The notes under the pieces are model-generated. The model was not told where the DNA came from, made no database searches, and saw only the letters and a list, made by a program, of their open reading frames with translations. Shown here piece after piece: positions 1 through 4,839 of a DNA stretch of 8,330 bases (its first letter is position 1; every line of letters starts with the position of its first letter). The stretch lies in contig JACKEP010000047.1 in assembly GCA_020632915.1 (NCBI GenBank), positions 1 to 8,330 of the forward strand, in the 5' to 3' direction. This DNA is from Alphaproteobacteria bacterium (GTDB lineage: Bacteria > Myxococcota_A > UBA796 > GCA-2862545). Both the position numbers and the translations under genes were made by a program.

Positions 1-1
1 C

Positions 2-403
2 GGCGGTCGCATGCCGCCTGAGTGGCGCGACGCGGTGGCGCGCCTCGGCACCGACGCCCACAAGCCCTACCTCGAGGTGGCACCCTGGCTGGTGGTGCTG
101 TTCGTCCAGACCCACGGCGTCGGTCCCGACGGCGCGCGCCTCAAGCACTACTACCCGCGGGAGTCGGCGGGCATCGCGGCGGGGATGTTCCTGGCGGCCG
201 TTCACCACATGGGCCTCGCCACCCTGACCCACACGCCGAGCCCGATGCACTTCCTGGGCGAGGTGCTCGGCCGGCCGTCCCACGAGACGGCGTTCCTGCT
301 GCTCCCCGTGGGCTTCGCAGCCGAGGACTGCTGGGTCCCCGACCTGCAGCGCAAGCCCCTCGACGCCGTGAGCGCCTGGTACGAGGCCGACCCGACCGGG
401 TGA
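2..403 (+). CDS. Nitroreductase-superfamily flavoprotein, iodotyrosine deiodinase-like (5' end outside window)
   Basis: C-terminal part of an FMN-dependent nitroreductase-fold protein; the frame is open to the left edge, so the start lies outside. The visible 133 residues follow the C-terminal half of iodotyrosine deiodinase (IYD) as I recall it: KPYLEVAPW, then HYYPRESAGIAAG, MGLATLTHTP, LGRPSHE, LLPVGF, and the ending VPDLQRKPLDAV, which strongly resembles the VPDLKRKPLD ending of animal IYD. Family members use FMN and NAD(P)H; IYD proper reductively removes halogen from halotyrosines. The N-terminal FMN-binding Arg/Ser segment and most of the active-site lid are not in the window, so substrate cannot be judged. 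The internal ATG at 11 is not the real start, because homology continues upstream. It is followed by a 189-bp gap and is probably not in one operon with the next gene. Fold assignment is firm; the deiodinase-like subgroup is likely; activity on halotyrosine is unproven. Confidence 0.85.
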   Translation, partial: GGRMPPEWRDAVARLGTDAHKPYLEVAPWLVVLFVQTHGVGPDGARLKHYYPRESAGIAAGMFLAAVHHMGLATLTHTPSPMHFLGEVLGRPSHETAFLLLPVGFAAEDCWVPDLQRKPLDAVSAWYEADPTG

Positions 404-455
404 GGTGGGTGTCGCGGAAGGTCACGTCCGGCGTCGCGGCACATCGGCGGTGATC

Positions 456-474
456 CGGACGGTCGACCTGTCCG
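456..474. promoter_or_regulatory. Near-palindrome upstream of the DUF4331 gene, candidate operator
   Basis: CGGAC, the 8-bp palindrome GGTCGACC, one extra T, then GTCCG. The outer arms are perfect inverted complements, so the site is a 19-bp dyad broken by a single base. It lies about 120 bp before the DUF4331 start, in the only sizeable gap of the left half. This fits a dimeric repressor or activator site, but no known regulator consensus is recognised, and palindromes are common in GC-rich DNA. Confidence 0.3.
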
Positions 475-503
475 TACCCCTCGCGAGGCCATCGGGACTA
501 TCG

Positions 504-526
504 GCGTCGAACGCATCGTTCGGCGC
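504..526 (+). promoter_or_regulatory. Inverted repeat / hairpin in the DUF4331 leader
   Basis: CGAACG-CAT-CGTTCG (508-522) is a perfect 6-bp inverted repeat with a 3-nt centre. Outward pairing continues for four more pairs, one of them a T-G wobble, to give a stem of about 10 bp in + strand RNA. It ends 66 nt before the ATG. There is no U-tract after it, so it is not a typical terminator. It could be an mRNA leader hairpin or a protein-binding dyad. A third, weaker inverted repeat (CCCGGC at 541-546, GCCGGG at 558-563) follows. Confidence 0.3.
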
Positions 527-592
527 GACGGTGACCTGCGCCCGGCTGGGGGGACCGGCCGGGATCACCCGCGTCAGCCAGGAGTACCACCC

Positions 593-1969
593 ATGCCGAC
601 CCTGCTCGCCCTCGCCCTCATGGCGACCAATGCCCACGCCTCGTCGCACCGCGAGGCTCCCGGCATCGCCCTCGACCCCGCCGCGGACCTGACGGACTTC
701 TACGCGTTCGTCAGCCCGGAGGACCCGTCGAAGGTGGTGTTCATCCTCAACGTGCAACCGCTCGAAGCGCCGGGGGGTGGACCGAACTTCCACCGCTTCG
801 ACGACGACGTCTTCTACAAGATCCACGTCGACAACGAGGGCGACGGGCTGGAGGACGTGACCTTCGGCTTCCAGTTCCACACCTACGTCGAGGACGACAG
901 CACCTTCCTGTACAACGTCGGCAGCGTCGCCGACCCTGCCACGCTCAACGTCCACCAGAGCATGATCGCGGCGCGCTGGGATGACGGTGTCGGCACCCGC
1001 ATCTACGCCCGCAAGACCAACCCGTGGATGGTGGCGCCGGCCAACGTCGGCGTCGTGAGCGTCCCGGCCGGCGGCTACGCGCCCGAGTCGAGCACGCCCG
1101 GCACGCTCACCCAGGCCGCCATCCTCGTCGACGGGGACACCCGCATCTTCGCAGGCCCCCGCCAGGAGGGCTTCTACGTCGACCTCGAGCGCACGTTCGA
1201 CCTGCTCAACCTCGGCAACCCCGACAACACCAACACGCTGCTCGGCTACAACGTGCACAGCATCGCGATCGAGGTGCCGATCACGTCGCTGACCCGCGAC
1301 GGCATGCCGGCGATGTCCGGCAGCGGCAACGAGGTGATCGCCGCGTGGGCGACCACCGAGCGCCGACGCACCACCAACCGCTACAGCGGCGGCGCCGACA
1401 TCAGCACCGGTGACTGGGTGCAGGTGGCCCGCCTGGGCAACCCGCTCGTCAACGAGGCCGTGATCGGGCTCGGCGACAAGGACCGCTTCAACCGCAGCCA
1501 GCCCGCCGACGACATCCAGTTCCTCGGCTACGTCACCAACCCGCTGCTGCCGGTCTACATGGACCTCATCCTCGGCATCCCCGACCCCGGCCCCCACGAC
1601 GAGGGCCTGGGCATCGGCGGCCGTGAGGACCTGGTGCTGGCGTTCCTGACCGGCCACCCGGCGCTCGGCACGATGCCCGCCGCCTACAGCCTGGGCGGCG
1701 CGATCCCGGGCGAGCCCGGCAAGGTGTTCGGCGCCTACGAGGCGCTGCGCATGAACCTGACGACCTCGTCGGGCTTCCCGAACGGCCGGTTCGTGTCCGA
1801 CGACGTCACCGACGTCGCCCTGTCGGCCATGGCGGGCCTGCTGATCAACGGCACGACGGTCAGCGACGGCGTCGACGCCACCGGGCTGCACTACCTCGAC
1901 ACGTTCCCGTGGCTCGGCGATCCGTGGGCCGGCGACGACCACCCCGCCGGCTACCACGACCTGCCGTAG
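593..1969 (+). CDS. Secreted DUF4331 family protein
   Basis: 458-residue exported protein of the DUF4331 family, whose biochemical function is unknown. The start is set by AGGAG at 580-584, eight bases before the ATG. Residues 1-16 (MPTLLALALMATNAHA) form a short signal peptide with no basic residue and an AHA cleavage site. The mature chain then opens with SSHREAP, the hallmark N-terminus of this family. Other family marks are LTDFYAFV at about 33-40, an Asp/Gly-rich stretch VDNEGDGLEDVTF at about 79-91, LGNPLVNEAVIGLGDKD near 281-297, and a C-terminal FPWLGDPWAG near 438-447. Length is ordinary for the family. It is first of three same-strand genes, ahead of a TPR-like lipoprotein and a HupE-like membrane protein. 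The predicted mature terminus Ser-Ser-His has the form of an ATCUN copper/nickel site, which is inference. Family membership is near certain. Confidence 0.93.
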   Translation: MPTLLALALMATNAHASSHREAPGIALDPAADLTDFYAFVSPEDPSKVVFILNVQPLEAPGGGPNFHRFDDDVFYKIHVDNEGDGLEDVTFGFQFHTYVEDDSTFLYNVGSVADPATLNVHQSMIAARWDDGVGTRIYARKTNPWMVAPANVGVVSVPAGGYAPESSTPGTLTQAAILVDGDTRIFAGPRQEGFYVDLERTFDLLNLGNPDNTNTLLGYNVHSIAIEVPITSLTRDGMPAMSGSGNEVIAAWATTERRRTTNRYSGGADISTGDWVQVARLGNPLVNEAVIGLGDKDRFNRSQPADDIQFLGYVTNPLLPVYMDLILGIPDPGPHDEGLGIGGREDLVLAFLTGHPALGTMPAAYSLGGAIPGEPGKVFGAYEALRMNLTTSSGFPNGRFVSDDVTDVALSAMAGLLINGTTVSDGVDATGLHYLDTFPWLGDPWAGDDHPAGYHDLP

Positions 1970-1996
1970 GCCCCCGCCGCTGGAACCGAGGGGGCC
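1969..1996 (+). terminator. GC-rich hairpin after the DUF4331 gene, possible attenuator
   Basis: GGCCCCC (1969-1975) and GGGGGCC (1990-1996) form a perfect 7-bp G/C stem around a 14-nt loop. It begins on the last base of the DUF4331 stop codon. No U-tract follows, so it is not a canonical intrinsic terminator. It lies within the 78-bp gap before the lipoprotein gene, where it could protect the upstream message or lower downstream expression. Such stems also arise by chance at this GC content. Confidence 0.3.
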
Positions 1997-2047
1997 GACG
2001 CTGACGGGGTCGGTCCCCTCCTCCCCTCGCCCGTCCCCGGAGGCCCC

Positions 2048-3166
2048 GTGCGCCTGCCGCCGTTCGTCGTCACCGCGTGCGTCGTGGCCTGCCACGCGCC
2101 CGTGCAGCGCCCCCACGTCGACCCCTGCGTGCTGATGCGCGCCGACACCACTGGCCCGATGGCGGACCGGATCGCCGCCGCCTCCGACCCGGTCGAGGTG
2201 GCGCGGCTGCGCCGGGAGGAGGCCCGCCAGACGGCCGACCCCGGCTTCGACCTGCTCGCCGACCACGCGCTGGCCTGCGCCGCCCAGGACGGCCCCCTGC
2301 CGCTCGACGCGCGGCGGATGGCCGTGCGCCTCGATCTCGCCGCCCACCGCTTCACCGACGCGCTGGACAAGGCCACCACGCTCGTCGACGAGACCGACGC
2401 GTGGACCGACCACCTCGCCGTCGCCGACGCCCGCCTGGAGCTCGGGGACCTCGACGCCGCCGCTGCCGCCCTCGACGCCGCCGACGCCCGTCGACCGAGC
2501 GCGCTCACGGCCGACCGCGCCGCGGCGCTCGCCTGGCGTCGCGGCGACCTGCACGGCGCGATGGCCCACTACGAGCACGCCGCACGGCTCGCCAGCGCCG
2601 CCGACCCCACGGTGCTCACCTGGGAGCTCGCGCAGCTCGGCTGGCTCCAGGCCCTCGACGGCGGTCCCGTGCCTGCACTCGACGCCGCGCTGCGGCTGTC
2701 GCCGGGGGACCGCGGCGCCCACTACCACCGGGGCCTGTGGCGCCTGTCGCGCGGTGACGTCGACGGCGCCCGCGCGGACCTGCGCGCCGCCGGCCCCACG
2801 ATCGCGGCCACGGTGGCGCTCGCCGAGATCGACCCCACCGTCGACGTCCGGGCCGTCCACCGTCAGGACCCGCGGGGCTGGGCGATCTGGCTGGCGCCCC
2901 GCGACCCCCAGGCCGCCCTCGCCCTGCTCGACGCCGAGCTCGGCCAGCGCCACGACGCGATCACGGTGATGGCGCACGCCTGGGCCACCCACCTCGCCGG
3001 CGGCGACGGCACCGGCGAGGCCCGTCGCGCCCTGGCCACCGGCACCCTCGAGCCCCAGGTGCTGTGGCAGGGCGCCCAGGTGCTCGGCGACCCCGCGCTG
3101 CTCGCCCGGGCCCGGACGATGCCGGCGGGCCTGCTGCCGTCGCAGCGCGCGGAGGCGATCCGATGA
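2048..3166 (+). CDS. Predicted lipoprotein with TPR-like helical repeats
   Basis: 372-residue protein, not recognised as a named family. The start is GTG at 2048, supported by GGAGG at 2039-2043 four bases upstream. The N-terminus MRLPPFVVTACVVAC offers a minimal lipobox (VVAC, Cys15), so a lipid-anchored envelope protein is likely; Cys11 and Cys27 are also present. From about residue 90 to 330 the chain is Ala/Leu-rich paired helices with TPR-style spacing. Examples are LAVADARLELGDLDAAAAAL (about 123-142), AALAWRRGDLHGAMAHYEHA (about 159-178) and HYHRGLWRLSRGDVDGARA (about 225-243). The repeats are degenerate, and the count (four or more) is a visual estimate. TPRs normally mediate protein-protein contacts. 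It is placed 78 bp after the DUF4331 gene and overlaps the HupE-like gene by ATGA, so coupled translation with the latter is expected. A scaffold linking the two neighbours is an inference. Confidence 0.8.
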   Translation: MRLPPFVVTACVVACHAPVQRPHVDPCVLMRADTTGPMADRIAAASDPVEVARLRREEARQTADPGFDLLADHALACAAQDGPLPLDARRMAVRLDLAAHRFTDALDKATTLVDETDAWTDHLAVADARLELGDLDAAAAALDAADARRPSALTADRAAALAWRRGDLHGAMAHYEHAARLASAADPTVLTWELAQLGWLQALDGGPVPALDAALRLSPGDRGAHYHRGLWRLSRGDVDGARADLRAAGPTIAATVALAEIDPTVDVRAVHRQDPRGWAIWLAPRDPQAALALLDAELGQRHDAITVMAHAWATHLAGGDGTGEARRALATGTLEPQVLWQGAQVLGDPALLARARTMPAGLLPSQRAEAIR

Positions 3167-4080
3167 TCCCGATGCTGCTGGCGCTGTCGACCGCCGCCCA
3201 CGCCCACGCCCCGGGCCTGTCCTACGGCACGCTGACCCACGACGACATCCACCTCGTGTTCGCCGCGTCCGACGCGCCGGAGGGAGCCCCCGACCTGGGC
3301 CTGTCCGTCGACGAGGCGCCGTGCACCCTCGGCCCCTGGCACACCGAGGCCGTGGCCGGGGACGGCGTGGCGTGGACCGCATCGGTCGCGTGTCCGCCGG
3401 GCGCCCGCACCTACAGCGCGCGGTTCACCGCCGACCTGTCGCCCGGCCACCGCCACGTGGTGCAGGCGGGCGGCGCCACGGCGATGCTGCACGCGGGCGC
3501 CGACACCACCACGCTCGACGTGCGCGAGGGCGTGCTCGGGGTGCTGACCCGCTTCGCCCGCCTGGGCATCGAGCACATCGTCACCGGCTACGACCACCTG
3601 CTGTTCCTGGTGGCGCTGCTGCTGGGGGCCCGACGCCTCAAGGACATGCTCGCGGTCGTCAGCGGGTTCACCGTGGCCCACTCGATCACGCTGGCGGCCT
3701 CGGCGCTGGGGTGGGCGACGATCCCCGGCGCGGTCATCGAGCCGCTCATCGCCTTGTCGATCGCCCTGGCCGCGCTCGAGAACCTCACCGACGCCAGCCT
3801 GCGCCGGCGCCTCGCGCTGACGTTCGGCCTGGGGCTGGTGCACGGCTTCGGCCTGGCCGGCATGCTCACCGAGCTCGGCCTGCCGCCGGGGGCGCGCGCC
3901 GAGGCGCTGCTGGCGTTCAACGGCGGCGTGGAGATCGGCCAGCTCGCGGTGGTGCTGGCGGTCATGCCGGTGCTGACGTGGCTGCACCGCACCGAGGGCT
4001 GGCGCGCCCGGTGGGTGCCGGCAGCGTCGGTGGGCCTGGCCGCGGTGGGCGTGATCTGGTTTGCGGCCCGTGTGATCTAG
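3163..4080 (+). CDS. HupE/UreJ family membrane protein with periplasmic N-terminal domain
   Basis: 305-residue polytopic protein. The start is ATG 3163, which overlaps the preceding TGA as ATGA and has GGAGG at 3151-3155; longer in-frame starts inside the lipoprotein gene are unlikely. Residues 1-16 (MIPMLLALSTAAHAHA) look like an uncharged signal peptide. About 17-115 is a predicted extracytoplasmic beta-type domain with Cys54 and Cys77. From about 120 come some six or seven membrane helices with the conserved His/Asp motifs of the HupE/UreJ_2 group: GIEHIVTGYDHLLFL (135-149), FTVAHS (169-174), LVHGFGLAG (225-233) and FNGGVEIGQL (252-261). HupE and UreJ relatives are linked to nickel uptake for hydrogenase or urease, but neither enzyme is in the window, so the substrate is open. 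The 3' end runs into a 21-bp tandem repeat that supplies the last codons and the stop. Confidence 0.88.
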   Translation: MIPMLLALSTAAHAHAPGLSYGTLTHDDIHLVFAASDAPEGAPDLGLSVDEAPCTLGPWHTEAVAGDGVAWTASVACPPGARTYSARFTADLSPGHRHVVQAGGATAMLHAGADTTTLDVREGVLGVLTRFARLGIEHIVTGYDHLLFLVALLLGARRLKDMLAVVSGFTVAHSITLAASALGWATIPGAVIEPLIALSIALAALENLTDASLRRRLALTFGLGLVHGFGLAGMLTELGLPPGARAEALLAFNGGVEIGQLAVVLAVMPVLTWLHRTEGWRARWVPAASVGLAAVGVIWFAARVI

Positions 4081-4136
4081 TTCGCGGCCCGCGTGATCTG
4101 CGGCCGGCGTGATCTCGTTCGCGGCCCGCGTGATCC
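4042..4136. repeat. 21-bp tandem repeat, about five copies, spanning the hupE-like stop codon
   Basis: The unit is GCGGCCCGYGTGATCT followed by NGTTC. Copies are at 4042-4062 (degenerate), 4063-4083, 4084-4099 (16 bp, lacking the NGTTC tail), 4100-4120 and 4121-4136 (partial). The invariant GTGATC recurs at spacings of 21, 21, 16 and 21. The array begins in the last codons of the HupE-like gene and ends 6 bp before the stop of the convergent cytochrome gene. It therefore makes up almost the whole 62-bp gap. Two copies contain the 11-bp dyad CGCGG-C-CCGCG (4083-4093, 4120-4130). The array most simply arose by slippage duplication. A role in terminating either transcript is possible but unproven. 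Confidence 0.85.
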
Positions 4137-4142
4137 AGCCCG

Positions 4143-4679
4143 CTACGGCGCGGTGATGCGGCCCGGGGCGAGGTTGGTGCCCTCGATGGTGTGGCAGCTG
4201 TTGCAGTCGCCCGAGTCCTGCGGGGTGACCATCGAGCTGACCTTGCCGCCCACCGTCACGTTGGCCGTGATCGGGAACACGATGCCGGAGCCCGCCCGGG
4301 ACGTGGCGTAGAAGTTGCCCGCGCGGTTGGTGGTGTAGGTGAACACCGCGTCGGTGGCGTCGACGATCTCGACCACCGCGCCGCTCACGCCGTTGCAGTC
4401 GTCGGGCTCGTGGGCCGCGGTGAACACGGTGCCGCCGAGCGCGAGCGCGGGGCCGCCGCGCCGCTGGTGGCAGCTGACGCAGTCGCGACCGGGGTGCATG
4501 AGCGGGGACTCGTGGTCGCCGCCGGTCCAGTAGTCGTCGCTGACGCAGGCGTAGGCGTCGGTGGTGTCGGTGGACCCTGAGTCGACCGTGGTGTCGGTGT
4601 CGGTGCTGGCGTCCTTGGTCACCGTGCCGGTGGTGCAGGCGGCCAGCAGCAGCGCCAGGAGCGGCGTGTCGATCTTCAT
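4143..4679 (-). CDS. Di-haem cytochrome c-type lipoprotein
   Basis: 178 residues. The start is the ATG at 4679-4677, preceded by AGGAGG (complement of 4686-4691) six bases upstream; the longer in-frame extension to 5003 would run through lysS and lacks such a site. MKIDTPLLALLLAAC carries a lipobox (LAAC, Cys15). Residues 16-42 form a Thr/Asp/Ser-rich linker typical of surface lipoproteins in Myxococcota-like bacteria. Two covalent haem-c motifs are seen: CVSCH at 67-71 and CNSCH at 159-163, with Met61 and Met150 a few residues upstream as possible axial ligands. Between them, about 81-147 reads as a beta-sandwich like carboxypeptidase-regulatory domains (GTVFTA, GAVVEIVDA, TNRAGNFYAT). Cys45 and Cys95 might pair. 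It is a likely periplasmic electron carrier or redox-linked surface protein; its partner is unknown. It faces the HupE-like gene tail to tail across the repeat. Confidence 0.86.
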   Translation of the reverse strand: MKIDTPLLALLLAACTTGTVTKDASTDTDTTVDSGSTDTTDAYACVSDDYWTGGDHESPLMHPGRDCVSCHQRRGGPALALGGTVFTAAHEPDDCNGVSGAVVEIVDATDAVFTYTTNRAGNFYATSRAGSGIVFPITANVTVGGKVSSMVTPQDSGDCNSCHTIEGTNLAPGRITAP

Positions 4680-4826
4680 GGGCGTCCTCCTCTTCTGCGG
4701 GGAAGGTGCAACGAGGCCCCCCCACCTGCAAACCCCGCGGCCGACAGAGTGTCCACGGTCGGGCAACACCACGTGCGGCGGGCGCGGGGCCACATTACGC
4801 GGCGCCTCGCTCGCGGCACCACGATC

Positions 4827-4832
4827 AGGAGG
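4827..4832 (+). promoter_or_regulatory. Ribosome binding site fixing the lysS start
   Basis: A perfect AGGAGG lies seven bases before the ATG at 4840. The open frame continues upstream to 4561, inside and antisense to the cytochrome gene, so this site decides the start. No convincing -35/-10 pair was seen in the 160-bp divergent region 4680-4839. That region also holds a run of seven C (4717-4723) and a CACGTG palindrome. Confidence 0.75.
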
Positions 4833-4839
4833 GCGCCCG

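Noticed and set aside
422..3382. A 986-codon open frame on the minus strand
   Set aside because: It lies antisense to three well-supported genes, has low-complexity Arg/Gly/Val/Glu-rich composition and no recognisable domain. Long antisense frames are expected in DNA this GC-rich.
3163..4080. Hydrogenase or urease accessory gene
   Set aside because: The family name suggests it, but no hydrogenase, urease or maturation gene is in the window. The gene belongs to the broader HupE/UreJ_2 group.
4042..4136. CRISPR array
   Set aside because: The copies are directly abutting 16-21 bp units with no unique spacers and no cas genes nearby.
4081..4311. Stop-codon readthrough extending the HupE-like protein
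   Set aside because: The frame is open beyond TAG, but the downstream part is antisense to the cytochrome gene and has no family resemblance. It is noted only as a consequence of the repeat.
2863..4731. A 622-codon minus-strand frame overlapping the cytochrome region
   Set aside because: It covers the cytochrome in a different frame and runs antisense through the HupE-like gene. The composition is His/Arg/Gln-rich shadow coding; the CXXCH lipoprotein frame with its lipobox and AGGAGG is clearly the real one.
4741..4762. CCGAC...GTCGG inverted repeat between the cytochrome and lysS
   Set aside because: Only five pairs with a 12-nt spacer, expected by chance.
4763..4800. Sigma-54-like match on the minus strand ahead of the cytochrome gene (TGGCCCC...GCC)
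   Set aside because: Several mismatches in both boxes, unlike the near-complete match upstream of the SulP gene.
4561..4839. N-terminal extension of lysS
   Set aside because: It would overlap the cytochrome gene and its leader, has no family resemblance, and a perfect AGGAGG sits just before the ATG at 4840.
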